A stretch of DNA of 64,000 nucleotides from assembly GCA_036703985.1 (NCBI GenBank), contig DATNQN010000001.1:1-64000 (forward strand), given 5' to 3'. The notes beneath the pieces are model-generated. The model was not told the origin of the DNA. It was given only the letters and a program-made list of their open reading frames with translations, and made no database searches. Source of the DNA: Leptolyngbyaceae cyanobacterium. GTDB lineage: Bacteria > Cyanobacteriota > Cyanobacteriia > Cyanobacteriales > Aerosakkonemataceae. Position numbers and translations under genes: made by a program. The first letter of the stretch is position 1; each line of letters opens with the position of its first letter. Of the stretch, positions 1-8,856 are shown in pieces.

Positions 1-400
1 TGGATTTAAGCGCAGGTACTAAGGGTTCTGATACCTGCATCTCCGATGGTAGTGTTAAGGTAGCAAAGGCAACAATAGCCATAGCCACAGGAGCAGTAAA
101 TACTCCTACTAAGCGACTGCGGCTAGAATTTTCAGCAATGAGATGAACTGTAGTGATTCCCCAAACAAGGAAAAACAGGGACTCATACAAATTACTCAAA
201 GGAAAATACCCAGCCTCGATCCAGCGTGCGCCCAAGAGAGTAGCGATAGATAAATTTGCGATCGCCATTCCCGCCGTTCCCAAAGCATTGATTGCTGACA
301 ACCCAGGAAACGCCGCCCCTATCCAATAAAGCAGCATCGTCACAAACAAGACAGCAAACGAAGCATTATCCAACCAGTTCTGGAGTAAAACCAGATTCAT
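1..400 (-). CDS. ccsA: Cytochrome c biogenesis protein CcsA (partial, C-terminus outside window)
   Basis: Reading the minus strand from an ATG at 398-400 gives an uninterrupted frame of about 133 codons running off the left edge. It starts [19 protein letters not shown] and contains several hydrophobic segments and the stretch [17 protein letters not shown], which I recognise from cyanobacterial and plastid CcsA (system II haem ligation for c-type cytochromes at the thylakoid). The haem-handling WWD region lies beyond the edge and cannot be checked. The family usually has about 320-350 residues, so roughly 40% is present. The upstream DNA is low-complexity repeat without a clear promoter. Confidence 0.85.
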   Translation of the reverse strand, partial: MNLVLLQNWLDNASFAVLFVTMLLYWIGAAFPGLSAINALGTAGMAIANLSIATLLGARWIEAGYFPLSNLYESLFFLVWGITTVHLIAENSSRSRLVGVFTAPVAMAIVAFATLTLPSEMQVSEPLVPALKS

Positions 401-707
401 AAAGTGTTCTCCGCAGTGGATTTTTGAAAATCCTTTATTTTGACTGTTCTGATCCTATCCGCTTAGTGAGTCATCACGCATGAATCAGTTATCAGTTAAT
501 CAGTTGACAGTTGACAGTTATCAATTGTTACTCTCCTCTGCTCCTCTGCTCCCCTGCTCCCCTGCTCCCCTGCTCCTCTGCTCCCCTGCTCCCCTGCTCC
601 TCTGCTCCCCTGCTTCCCTAGCCCCTAGCCCCTAGCCCCTCCAGCTTGCCTAACTACACCATCAAGCGGTAAGCTCAGACAACCGGAAGCGAAGCAGGAT
701 TGGTAAA
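401..707. repeat. Low-complexity intergenic repeats (CAGTTGACAGTTATC runs and CTCCCCTGCTCC minisatellite)
   Basis: About 490-525 holds overlapping copies of a CAGTTGACAGTTATCA-like word. From about 531 to 640 the DNA is almost purely tandem CTCC(C/T)CTG units, followed by three copies of CCCTAGCC. No open frame of interest is present. This is typical repetitive spacer of filamentous cyanobacteria, lying between the divergent ccsA and the alpha/beta hydrolase gene. Confidence 0.85.
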
Positions 708-1547
708 GTGGCAATAAACGAGGAATTAATCGAAATTGGTGTCCTCAAATGGTATTACCGAGAAGCTAAACCCATCGGCAGAAGCGACAGACTGCCAGTA
801 GTGCTACTGCACGGCTTACCTTCTCAGAGTTTTACTTGGACGGAAGTCATGCCAGCATTGACAGAAAAAGGATATACTTGCATAGCGCCAGACTGGATTG
901 GTTTTGGCAACTCATCCAAACCAGATAAAAAAGAATTTGCTTACACCCCAGATGCCTTTGTCGAAGCTTTCGCAGCATTCATCCAAGCTTTGCAACTAGA
1001 AAAGTTTTCCTTAGTAGTGCAAGGATTTTTGGGGTCTTGCGGAATCCAGTACGCCTTGCGTCATCCCCAACAAATCGAACGCTTGGCTATCCTCAATGCA
1101 CCCATCTCAACAGCTGCCAAACTACCTTGGAAAATACAACAACTGGGATTACCTTTAGTCGGGGAAATGATGACCCAAGACCCCCTGTTAGTTGACCGCA
1201 CTCTAGAAGGTGGTAGCGGTTACGGAATATCAGACAAAGACTTAGATGTCTATCGCCGTCCCTTCCTCAAGAGTTCTGCGGCGGGACGAAGCTTGCTGTG
1301 GACAGTGCGAAATATCCAGATGGAGCAGTCAATGGCAGAAATTGAATCCGGTTTGCGTCAGTGGGAAATCCCCACATTGATTGCTTGGGGAATGAAAGAC
1401 CGTTGGTTACCCTTCTCTCAGGTAGAACCACTAGTCAGTTCAATTCGCGATGTAGAAGTATCGAAACTAGCAGACGTGCGGCATTATCCCCAAGAACATT
1501 GGTCTGATAAAGTCAGCGAAGCGCTAATTGGGTTTCTTCGCCGCTAA
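708..1547 (+). CDS. Alpha/beta hydrolase fold protein with altered nucleophile elbow
   Basis: 279 residues from a GTG start. The N-terminal oxyanion-hole motif LLHGLPSQSFTW, the strand-turn PDWIGFGNSSKP, a late Asp in WGMKDRWLP and a C-terminal His in YPQEHWSDKV place it in the haloalkane-dehalogenase/epoxide-hydrolase-like group. The expected nucleophile elbow reads VVQGFLGSCG: the position normally occupied by Asp or Ser is Gly. I recall the same change in related cyanobacterial and plant plastid proteins, so it is probably a conserved non-canonical subfamily rather than a mutation here. Substrate unknown. It overlaps no neighbour and precedes psbQ by about 50 bases, so the two may be co-transcribed. 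Confidence 0.8.
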   Translation: MAINEELIEIGVLKWYYREAKPIGRSDRLPVVLLHGLPSQSFTWTEVMPALTEKGYTCIAPDWIGFGNSSKPDKKEFAYTPDAFVEAFAAFIQALQLEKFSLVVQGFLGSCGIQYALRHPQQIERLAILNAPISTAAKLPWKIQQLGLPLVGEMMTQDPLLVDRTLEGGSGYGISDKDLDVYRRPFLKSSAAGRSLLWTVRNIQMEQSMAEIESGLRQWEIPTLIAWGMKDRWLPFSQVEPLVSSIRDVEVSKLADVRHYPQEHWSDKVSEALIGFLRR

Positions 1548-1596
1548 TATTTTTAAGGATAGTTTTTTATTAGCTGAGTTGATTGCAAAAATAAGC

Positions 1597-2043
1597 ATGA
1601 TCCAACGTTATCGCTCTATTTTGGCCTTAGTGCTAGCATTTGTCACCGCGTTTTTGGTTAGCTGCGGTTCTCCAGCAGCGAAAATTCCTACCACCTATAC
1701 GCCGGCGCAAGTCGAACTGATTCAACAATATGTTTCTAGTATTGACCGCTCGAAGGCTCGGTTGCCAGAATTGGCAAAATTGATTCAAGACGAAAATTGG
1801 GTATTCGTTCGCAATTTCATTCGTGGGCCTTTGGGTGAATTGCGTGCAAACATCAGTGCGGTAGAACGCCGTCTGCTTCCCAATGCACAAGCTAAAGCGC
1901 GTGAAACTGCCAAAGAAGTAGCTGAAAGCTTGGAATTACTCGACCAAGCGGCGCAAGTACGGGACTACAAAGCTGCTATTCGCGATTACGCTGCTCTTCA
2001 GAAGAATCTGAACGCTTTTGTGGAATTAGCTCCTAAATCATAG
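1597..2043 (+). CDS. psbQ: Photosystem II lipoprotein PsbQ (CyanoQ)
   Basis: 148 residues from the ATG at 1597. The same frame is open to 1528, but the ATG gives a clean lipoprotein signal: a positively charged start (MIQRYRS), a hydrophobic core and the lipobox LVSC with Cys23. The mature part is a small alpha-helical protein (TYTPAQVELIQQYV, ENWVFVRNFIRGPLGELR, DYKAAIRDYAALQKNL) matching cyanobacterial PsbQ. This is a lumenal, membrane-anchored extrinsic subunit that stabilises photosystem II and its oxygen-evolving complex. Length is normal. Confidence 0.9.
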   Translation: MIQRYRSILALVLAFVTAFLVSCGSPAAKIPTTYTPAQVELIQQYVSSIDRSKARLPELAKLIQDENWVFVRNFIRGPLGELRANISAVERRLLPNAQAKARETAKEVAESLELLDQAAQVRDYKAAIRDYAALQKNLNAFVELAPKS

Positions 2044-2402
2044 TCGTCATTAGTCATTGGTCATTAGTCATTTGTTATTTACTTAATGACCAATGACTTT
2101 CAATTTTAGTAGGGTGCGTTAGCGAAGCGCGTAACGCACCGTTAACTAAAGGCGCTAAGTAACGACCAAAACCCTTGAAACGAAGAGAGCAATATTGGAG
2201 AACTCTTTCGGGTTGATGAGGTAAAATATTCACCTATTTGGGAAATGGTGCGTTAGGCACGGAATTTCCATTAATGGTTAAAATACAGCATTTATTACCC
2301 GTGCCTAACACACCCTACAGTTAGATAATTAGATAAGATTTTACAATTGCGATAAACACCGAAGAAATATCATTTCTTGTTTACCAATGACCAATCACAA
2401 AT
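2044..2402. repeat. Repeat-rich spacer: TCATTAGTCATTGG direct repeats and GGTGCGTTA hairpins
   Basis: 2046-2098 carries direct repeats of a CATTAGTCATTGGTC word. 2112-2140 is a hairpin with arms GGTGCGTTA/TAACGCACC. 2247-2315 is a longer inverted repeat with arms near GTGCGTTAGGCACGG and its complement. GGTGCGTTA-type elements recur near 5500-5613, 29400 and 43690. No coding frame is supported here. Confidence 0.8.
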
Positions 2403-3506
2403 ATGACTAAAGTAGTTATTATTGGGTGCGGAGTTGTTGGCGCTACTATTGCCTACGAACTCAGCCAAATTTCCGAATTAAATATTACAGTTGTCGATAA
2501 GCAATCACCAGCGCAGGGTGCTACCAGCGCATCCCTTGGCGTCGTGATGGGTGTGGTTACTCGGAAATTAAAGGGGAAAGCGTGGAAATTACGAGAAACT
2601 AGTATCCAGCGCTATGAAACTTTGATTCCCGAATTAGAAGCGATTACTCAACGTCAAATTCCTTATAATCGCCAGGGAATTTTAATGCTTTGTTTGCTAG
2701 AGGATGATTTAGCAAGTTGGCAAGAATTATTAGAAATTCGTCGTTCTCAAGGTTGGCAATTAGAAATTTGGGATATTGAGAAAGTAAAAGCTAATTGCTC
2801 TCATCTTAATTTAGACAAAATAAAGGCGGCTGTTTATTCTCCTCAAGATAGACAAGTTAATCCCACTTCTTTAACTTTAGCATTAGTTGATGCTGCTCAA
2901 CGCAATGGCGTTAATTTTGATTTTAATGTCAATGTTTCGGATATCGAATCAACTGAATCAGTAGGGAAAAATCTAACTTCTTCCAGTCGAATTAAAACTA
3001 CTAATGGAGATATCAATTTTGATTGGTTGGTGATATCGGCGGGTTTGGGTTCAACACTGTTGATGGCATCATTGGAAAACCAAATTGATATCAGACCAGT
3101 ATTAGGTCAAGCTTTACATTTGCGATTGCCACATCCATTGGGGAATGCTGATTTTCAACCAGTAATTAGCGGCGATGACATACATATCGTGCCATTGGGA
3201 GAGGGGGATTACTGGGTAGGTGCAACGGTGGAATTTCCGGTAGAAGGAAGTAATGAAATAGTCATAGATGCCAGTCAATTGGAAGTAGTTAAAGAAGAAG
3301 CGATCGCATTTTGCCCACCTTTAGCCCAAGCCACCATCATCAGAACTTGGTCGGGTTTGCGTCCCCGTCCCGAAGGTCGCCCTGCACCTATTATTGGCAA
3401 CTTACCCGGTTATCGCAATATTCTATTAGCAACTGGTCATTATCGTAATGGTATTTTGTTAGCACCTGCTACTGCACAAGCAATTCGAGAAGCTATTTTG
3501 GGTTAA
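2403..3506 (+). CDS. FAD-dependent amino-acid oxidase-type oxidoreductase (DAO/DadA family)
   Basis: 367 residues. The N-terminus has the Rossmann dinucleotide motif VVIIGCGVVGATIAYEL followed by the acidic end of the second strand (ITVVDKQ), typical of FAD-binding proteins. The C-terminus has the family signature RTWSGLRPRPEGRPAP and TGHYRNGILLAPATA, as in D-amino-acid dehydrogenases and glycine/sarcosine oxidases. A ThiO-like glycine oxidase role in thiamine synthesis is possible, but no thiG or other thi gene is adjacent, so the substrate is left open. Flanked by repeat DNA on both sides and probably transcribed alone. Confidence 0.82.
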   Translation: MTKVVIIGCGVVGATIAYELSQISELNITVVDKQSPAQGATSASLGVVMGVVTRKLKGKAWKLRETSIQRYETLIPELEAITQRQIPYNRQGILMLCLLEDDLASWQELLEIRRSQGWQLEIWDIEKVKANCSHLNLDKIKAAVYSPQDRQVNPTSLTLALVDAAQRNGVNFDFNVNVSDIESTESVGKNLTSSSRIKTTNGDINFDWLVISAGLGSTLLMASLENQIDIRPVLGQALHLRLPHPLGNADFQPVISGDDIHIVPLGEGDYWVGATVEFPVEGSNEIVIDASQLEVVKEEAIAFCPPLAQATIIRTWSGLRPRPEGRPAPIIGNLPGYRNILLATGHYRNGILLAPATAQAIREAILG

Positions 3507-3533
3507 GTTGGAATGAGGGGAATTATGATGATT

Positions 3534-3613
3534 TCGATCCCCCTAAATCCCCTTAAAAAGTGGGACTTTGAACTCCGGTTCCCCCCTTTTTAAGGGGGGT
3601 TAGGGGGGATCGA
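3534..3613. repeat. Inverted repeat (CGATCCCCCTAA... / ...TTAGGGGGGATCG), MITE-like
   Basis: Two arms of about 26 bases, CGATCCCCCTAAATCCCCTT at 3535 and its near-complement ending at 3612, flank a short centre. The element ends immediately before the truncated small reading frame at 3634. It may have inserted at the 5' end of that frame or act as a stem-loop terminator for the oxidoreductase gene. Confidence 0.7.
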
Positions 3614-3633
3614 TTTATTGGTATCTTGGAGCC

Positions 3634-3822
3634 ATTAAAATAAAAGAACTACCAAATGATGAAAAACTGGATAAACTGTTGGAACTTGCGAAAAATGCCG
3701 AACAAAAAGCTAAAGCTTTGTACGATATGGCAACAGAAATAGATGAAAAATGGCGACTTCGGCTAGAAGCAAGAAGGCAAGCTGCGATCGAGGAATTACG
3801 AAAAGTTAAATTGGAGGTATGA
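3634..3822 (+). pseudogene. Small coiled-coil-like frame lacking a start codon, abutting an inverted repeat
   Basis: The frame from about 3634 to the TGA at 3820-3822 is open and codes a charged helical peptide (ELPNDEKLDKLLELAKNAEQ, then KALYDMATEIDEKWR). It resembles the start of the next frame (LNEKQLAELNEILEIARITE, then QKAREL), suggesting tandem paralogues. No ATG, GTG or TTG is available before residue 15 of this stretch, and the inverted repeat 3534-3613 lies just upstream, so the original start seems lost. An internal ATG at 3727 could still give a 31-residue peptide. Function unknown. Confidence 0.45.
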
Positions 3823-3834
3823 GGGAGCATTGCC

Positions 3835-4140
3835 ATGAATGAACCATCTTTAAATGAAAAGCAACTAGCAGAATTAAATGAAATCCTGGAAATTGCCAGA
3901 ATTACCGAACAAAAAGCGAGAGAATTATAAGATAAAGCCAACTTGGAATGGGAAAATAGGGCGCTACCAGTGGCAGTTGTGACAGATTCTTTTCAACGAC
4001 TCGACAATATTTTTCAGGAAAATCCCCAAGACAGTGCTAAAGAATCTTTTAAACAATTCTTAGCCAATTTGCCGAAGGATTTGACAACAAAACAATATAC
4101 TATATATGATTGGGCAGAATTCATGTGCAGACCTTGTTAA
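3835..4140 (+). pseudogene. 5' part of a disrupted gene (in-frame stop at 3928, frameshift near 4125)
   Basis: Starting at ATG 3835 the frame codes a charged helical segment, hits TAA at 3928-3930, then stays open in the same frame to 4140 (DKANLEWENRALPVAVVTDS and TTKQYTIYDWAEF). At the aligned position the upstream paralogous frame has a Tyr codon where this has TAA. The reading then passes into the following 455-residue frame, which overlaps by 31 bases in a different phase. The simplest reading is one gene broken by a premature stop and a frameshift. Sequencing error or a genuine two-gene arrangement are alternatives. Confidence 0.5.
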
Positions 4141-5477
4141 TCTATCCCCACCTCATTCTATTTGCCTATAGCCTGCGGGAAAAGTCAGAGGGCAAAGAAA
4201 TTTCCCAGGATAGTTCCTGGGAAGTTTTGCGAAATCGTTTGAATGTCCCGGAAACTGCGGATTTTAACCCGGAACGGGATTACTCATTTAAGTTAGAAAA
4301 TGTGGAAGGTTTCTATCAGCGTGTCCCTTTGGGCGATACGGATAGCTTGATGGTTGCTTGTTCTACTAAAGATGAGGATAAACCTACTGAGGATCTCCGC
4401 ACGAGTTTGCAAATTTTCAAACAAAAGTTAAACTTAGAGGCGAATATTGGTAAAACCTGGGTAATTTTGGGCTATTTGGATTCTTCCTCGGAAGCGGAAC
4501 GGGAAAAAGCGGCGAAGGTAGCTTATCAAGCGTTTAGAGGTAGTCAGGAAGAACCGAAATTAAAACTGGGAAATTACTTTTTGGGTTGTTCGATTTTTCA
4601 AGTTTGGGAAACACCAGAAGATTGGTTAAATCTGACGGAAAGTAATGATTTAGTTTTAATTTGTATCTGTCCTTATCGCAAAACTCTAGACAGAATCGCG
4701 GCTTTTTTTCATGATTGGTTGTGGTTGTTTTACTACCGTCATAAAATCCTTTGGGCTTATCGGAATAGTAGAATAATTAAAAACCTGTTAGAACAAGAAG
4801 ATTTATTTCCTCGCGCCTCTACAATTCCGGAAATTAATGTTAATTTACCATCTCTGGATTTAGCTTCAGCGGATTTACAACAAATCAAAATCGATTTGCA
4901 TAAAAATCTAGTTACTTTATCTAAACATACCGCCGGATTGGAAAGTTTGGCTTTGCAACTACACACTTTGCAAACGAACTTGCATAACTATCAAATTCGC
5001 CTAGAAAAAATCAAAGCTAATGCAAATAATGAAGTAGGAATTACTAAACTTAAATTCCTCGAAGATTTCAGCGAATCGATTGCTTTGCGATATGAAGGAC
5101 AAATCGAACGCGATCGTGCTAGCTTAAGTCCAGGTTTGCGCGTCCGCGAAAGATATATCGACACGATTCGCGGTATCGTAGAAGTAACGCAGGCAGAACG
5201 CGATCGCCGTCTCGAACGTAACATTACTATAGTAGGTTTTAGTATTGGTGCTGCATCCGTCGCCGCATCCGCTATTTCTCCCTATGTGGGAATCATCACC
5301 GAACGTCCCGTGATTAACGAACAAGAGGAAGTTGTACCCGGTAACGCCTGGTTTAATTTCTGGTACGGTTTCGGCGTCAGCATCGGTGTGGGAGTATTGT
5401 TTGCAGCAGCAACTTGGTTAGGATGGAAAGTAGCGCAGCAAATGCGATCGAATTTGCCAAAACGCGATCGTACTTGA
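4110..5477 (+). CDS. Unrecognised protein with long helical region and two C-terminal membrane segments
   Basis: 455 residues as drawn; the first few may not be native, because the frame probably continues the disrupted frame upstream. No family recognised. Residues about 1-200 are mixed alpha/beta, about 220-370 are predominantly charged helix (possible coiled coil; DLHKNLVTLSKHTAGLESLA), and the C-terminus has two hydrophobic spans (VGFSIGAASVAASAISPYVG and FGVSIGVGVLFAAATWLGW) separated by an acidic loop. This suggests a membrane-anchored protein with a large soluble N-terminal part, loosely like CorA-topology proteins, although no GxN motif is visible. Expression is doubtful given the damaged 5' end. 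Confidence 0.55.
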   Translation: MGRIHVQTLLIYPHLILFAYSLREKSEGKEISQDSSWEVLRNRLNVPETADFNPERDYSFKLENVEGFYQRVPLGDTDSLMVACSTKDEDKPTEDLRTSLQIFKQKLNLEANIGKTWVILGYLDSSSEAEREKAAKVAYQAFRGSQEEPKLKLGNYFLGCSIFQVWETPEDWLNLTESNDLVLICICPYRKTLDRIAAFFHDWLWLFYYRHKILWAYRNSRIIKNLLEQEDLFPRASTIPEINVNLPSLDLASADLQQIKIDLHKNLVTLSKHTAGLESLALQLHTLQTNLHNYQIRLEKIKANANNEVGITKLKFLEDFSESIALRYEGQIERDRASLSPGLRVRERYIDTIRGIVEVTQAERDRRLERNITIVGFSIGAASVAASAISPYVGIITERPVINEQEEVVPGNAWFNFWYGFGVSIGVGVLFAAATWLGWKVAQQMRSNLPKRDRT

Positions 5478-5496
5478 GAAGCTGTTGATAAATAAA

Positions 5497-5613
5497 ATCT
5501 GTAGGGTGCGTGACGGCATTACTTTAATATTAGATTAGAGATGCTGGAATTATGGCCGTCACGCACCGTCTTCAGTTCAAGGTGCGTTACGCGCTTCGCT
5601 AACGCGCCCTACG
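5497..5613. repeat. Inverted repeats of the GTAGGGTGCGT(T/G)A family between convergent genes
   Basis: GGTGCGTGACGGC near 5505 pairs with GCCGTCACGCACC near 5557-5569, and a second element (GGTGCGTTACGCGC ... GCGCCCTACG) ends near 5613. It lies between the convergent ends of the membrane-protein frame and the histidine kinase, where it could serve as a bidirectional terminator. It belongs to the same dispersed family as 2112-2315. Confidence 0.7.
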
Positions 5614-5673
5614 TTTTTCAGGGTTTTTAGTGCGATCGTATTTCCTAAAATTTACCATACTCAATACCAAACT

Positions 5674-7821
5674 TTACAAAATCTTACTAATCGGTTTCGT
5701 TTGGTAAACCGGAATTTCAATAATGAATTCCGTTCCCTTACCAGTTTCCGTCACAAATTTTAATTCTCCCCTATGCTTTTCTACCACAATTTGATAACAA
5801 ATAGACAAGCCCAAACCCGTCCCTTTCCCAACAGGTTTCGTAGTAAAGAAAGGGTCAAATAACTTACCTTGATGTTCCGCTGGAATTCCACAACCATTGT
5901 CCTTAATCTTTATTACCGCCCGACTCTGTTGGTTACCAGCTTGTTCGCGGTTAATTAGTTCAGTACTAATAGTAATTTTCGGTAAAAAATCTTCTTTTCC
6001 ATCTTCATCCTTACATCTTACTTTCTCCAAAGCATCAATACCGTTACTGAGAATATTCATAAACACCTGATTTAATTGACCGGGATAACATTCTATTAAA
6101 GGCAAACTACCATATTCTTTAACTACTTCAATTGCTGCGTGACTTGGTGAAGATTTAAATCTGTTTTGTAAAATCAGCAACGTGCTATCAATTCCTTCAT
6201 GGATATCCACATCTTTCATTTCCGCTTCATCAAACCGAGAAAAATTCCTCAAAGATAGCACGATTTCCCGAATTCTATTAGCACCAATACTCATAGAAGA
6301 AAGCATTTTTTGTAAATCGGTAATCAGAAAATCCAACTCTATTTCTTCTGTTAATTCCTCGATTTCTTCATCTGGATTTGGATACTTATGTTGATAAAGA
6401 TTAACCAGACGCAACAAATCTTCCGTGTAGTTAGTAGCATGAGGAAGATTGCCGTAAATAAAATTAATTGGATTATTAATTTCATGGGCTATTCCCGCCA
6501 CTAATTGACCCAAACCAGACATTTTTTCCGTTTGAATTAATTGTGCTTGGGTTTGTTTCAACGCTTGATAAGCTTTTGCCGATTTTTCCATCTCTTTACG
6601 TAACCGCTTTTCATTAACAGTCACTTGTCCTAGCAAATTATAAAAAGAAATAGTTAATTGTCCAATTTCATCTTCCCTACTCATTAATTCTTCACTTTTA
6701 GAATTAGCTTCTGCCAATCTATTACACTCATCCATAATTGGTTGAAGCCGTTGTTTTAATCTTTTTACGAACAAAGCAACTACAACACCTAACACAACAG
6801 ATGCGCCCGAAGCAGCTAACAGAGTCCCCACTAGAGTAAACTGTAATAACGGGCCAAATACTACTCCTTTAGGTACGGATGCTAACAAAATCCAGTTATT
6901 ATTAGGAATTTTTCGATAAGCCCATAACTGTCCTTTACCTTCGGCATTTTGCCATGATATAATACCGCTGTTATCTTTTCCTGATTTAAGATTATTTTGA
7001 ATCTTTTCCCATAATTTAGAATAGTTACTGATTTGAGGAAATGGTTTTAAATCAAGGGCTAATCCAGGGTCTGGTGGATAAGCAATTAAGTTACCTTTAG
7101 CACTAACTAAAACGAAATATCCGCTTTCTCTCATGACAGGATCGGATAAATTTTCACTGAGAAATCCCAACTCTAAATCTTGACCAAAAACGCCTAATAA
7201 CTCTTTTTTTCGATTATAAAAAGGGAATGAATAACTAGTACTAACAACTGTTCTAGGAGGATCGACAGTTGTTTCTTTATAAGAAGTCGGTTCTAACCAA
7301 ATCGGTTTGCCTGCCTTAATCGGCTCGCGAAAATAACTTTCTTGAAAGTCATCAGGATTCGTCTCTCCACCTTTAGCGATTACCTTACCATCTTTTTCTC
7401 TAATTGCAAAAGGATAAGCATATTTTTGTTCTGGAATAATTAATCTTTTTTCTGGTGGTTGACCAAAACCTAACCCAGTTGCCAAAGGGACAGTTTTTAA
7501 AGCTCGCCCAATTAAATTAACATAAACTTGTTCTCTTTTTTCTCCTGATTCGTAAAGAGTAGTTGCAGCATCTGCTACTAATTTGGCAGCATTTTCAAAA
7601 GTATTAAATCTTCCTTCTAAATTTTCGGCTTTAACTTCTAAACTAGCTAATAATTCGGCTTTTGCTTGTTTGGTGAGCTCCTGATAAAATAAAAAAGAAC
7701 CACAAGCCAACCCTACCAAAGACCCGCCTAATACAGACAGAAATAATCGAGAACCAACAGATCTTAAAATAGACAGTTTTCGCTTGCGGCGTGGTATTGT
7801 ATTTAAAGCTGCATCCTGCAT
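5674..7821 (-). CDS. Sensor histidine kinase with extracytoplasmic cache domain
   Basis: 715 residues. A membrane segment near residues 23-48 is followed by a large periplasmic region of double-cache character (for example PYAFPFAIREKDGKVIAKGG-like strands), a second span near 330-352, a HAMP-like linker, a helical region, then the kinase core. The H-box AGIAHEINNPINFI has the phospho-accepting His near residue 446. The N-box NILSNGIDALEK, the G1 motif IKDNGCGI and the G2 motif GKGTGLGLSI complete the ATPase domain. It should autophosphorylate in response to an external small ligand. No response regulator is adjacent, so its partner is encoded elsewhere. Confidence 0.92.
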   Translation of the reverse strand: MQDAALNTIPRRKRKLSILRSVGSRLFLSVLGGSLVGLACGSFLFYQELTKQAKAELLASLEVKAENLEGRFNTFENAAKLVADAATTLYESGEKREQVYVNLIGRALKTVPLATGLGFGQPPEKRLIIPEQKYAYPFAIREKDGKVIAKGGETNPDDFQESYFREPIKAGKPIWLEPTSYKETTVDPPRTVVSTSYSFPFYNRKKELLGVFGQDLELGFLSENLSDPVMRESGYFVLVSAKGNLIAYPPDPGLALDLKPFPQISNYSKLWEKIQNNLKSGKDNSGIISWQNAEGKGQLWAYRKIPNNNWILLASVPKGVVFGPLLQFTLVGTLLAASGASVVLGVVVALFVKRLKQRLQPIMDECNRLAEANSKSEELMSREDEIGQLTISFYNLLGQVTVNEKRLRKEMEKSAKAYQALKQTQAQLIQTEKMSGLGQLVAGIAHEINNPINFIYGNLPHATNYTEDLLRLVNLYQHKYPNPDEEIEELTEEIELDFLITDLQKMLSSMSIGANRIREIVLSLRNFSRFDEAEMKDVDIHEGIDSTLLILQNRFKSSPSHAAIEVVKEYGSLPLIECYPGQLNQVFMNILSNGIDALEKVRCKDEDGKEDFLPKITISTELINREQAGNQQSRAVIKIKDNGCGIPAEHQGKLFDPFFTTKPVGKGTGLGLSICYQIVVEKHRGELKFVTETGKGTEFIIEIPVYQTKPISKIL

Positions 7822-8000
7822 AAATTTTCTCCTATGTAGACGCTATAACAAAACTAAAAAATAAAACGAAAAAAGAGTGGCAATAAAAATAGGTAGGACG
7901 TTGGGCGATTTTTTGATTTTTTATTATGGCCTTTCCCTATCGACCGCCACTCAATCAAACTAATAACTATTTTCCAATTGAGTTCAAGTTTAATTTGAAG

Positions 8001-8612
8001 TCAACTAGCCATTTTAAATTTATTAGAGCGATCGTAATAAACATTCAGAATTGAATCCATTTTTTCTTTTCCTTCTATGACACCTTTCACCTTCCCTGCA
8101 TACTTTGGTTTAATTAAGCTTTTTAATGGCTGTTCAACCAGATTGAAAAATTTCATTGCTTCAGCCGCTTTTCGATCCCACTCAGCATGATAATATAGCA
8201 AGTCATCAGGCATTACTTTTGTCCTAGAACTACCAGTTTCGCAAAAGCAATAAAAAGGTTTGTCCAAGTTCAGATAACCATAGTCATCCGTTAGTTCTTC
8301 ACCAGGATAAATATCCCTAATTGCCAGTTCAAACTTATATGCCGTCCCAATGCAACTGGAATTAAAGCTATGGTTGACAAACTTAGCAATATCCCAGCAC
8401 AATATATACATTCCTTGTTCGTCGCGATAAGAGTATTTAACTAATTTTTCTCTCAGAATAGGATCGAGCGACATCAGGTAAGATGGCTCGAATTTTTGAT
8501 CTAAGTCATCTAAGACCCAAGTAATAGTTCCTTTGGGTATGAATTTAGTAGCAAACACCCCGTAACCGATGTACCTGTCTATATAACGCAGTTCTGTGTG
8601 TGGATGTATCAT
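8001..8612 (-). CDS. SET-domain protein, putative protein-lysine methyltransferase
   Basis: 203 residues. SET hallmarks are visible: GYGVFATKFIPKGT at the start, FVNHSFNSSC (the NHS core that forms part of the SAM-binding pseudoknot) and GEELTDDYGYL near the end of the domain at about residue 115. A short Cys-containing segment (FYCFCETG) follows, resembling a reduced post-SET region. Bacterial SET proteins are uncommon but known; their targets are mostly undefined. It diverges from the histone-deacetylase homologue next door, with 244 bases between starts, so the two may share control or function. Confidence 0.85.
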   Translation of the reverse strand: MIHPHTELRYIDRYIGYGVFATKFIPKGTITWVLDDLDQKFEPSYLMSLDPILREKLVKYSYRDEQGMYILCWDIAKFVNHSFNSSCIGTAYKFELAIRDIYPGEELTDDYGYLNLDKPFYCFCETGSSRTKVMPDDLLYYHAEWDRKAAEAMKFFNLVEQPLKSLIKPKYAGKVKGVIEGKEKMDSILNVYYDRSNKFKMAS

Positions 8613-8856
8613 TTATTTCCAAATAGAAGGTCTCAAACAAGATTATCTGCTGTAAAGCACCGAAGTTACCATAGAGAATGTAAGGAATTTTCCAATTAAA
8701 CTACAACAGCATATCGTTTCACTTTAGCAACGTTTGAAAACATAAGTACATAATTGCATCAGCAGTTAACTAACTTAAAATTTTCTGAAAGTGTAGTTAA
8801 GCATAGTCTCTGACTACCAACCAAAATTATAAATAAACTTACCTTTACAATTTGTA

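Noticed and set aside
531..640. CRISPR-like array
   Set aside because: The repeats are contiguous short units without spacers, a minisatellite. No CRISPR repeat-spacer pattern or cas gene was found anywhere in the window.
1528..1596. N-terminal extension of the PsbQ frame
   Set aside because: It overlaps the upstream hydrolase gene and would hide the lipoprotein signal that begins at the ATG at 1597.
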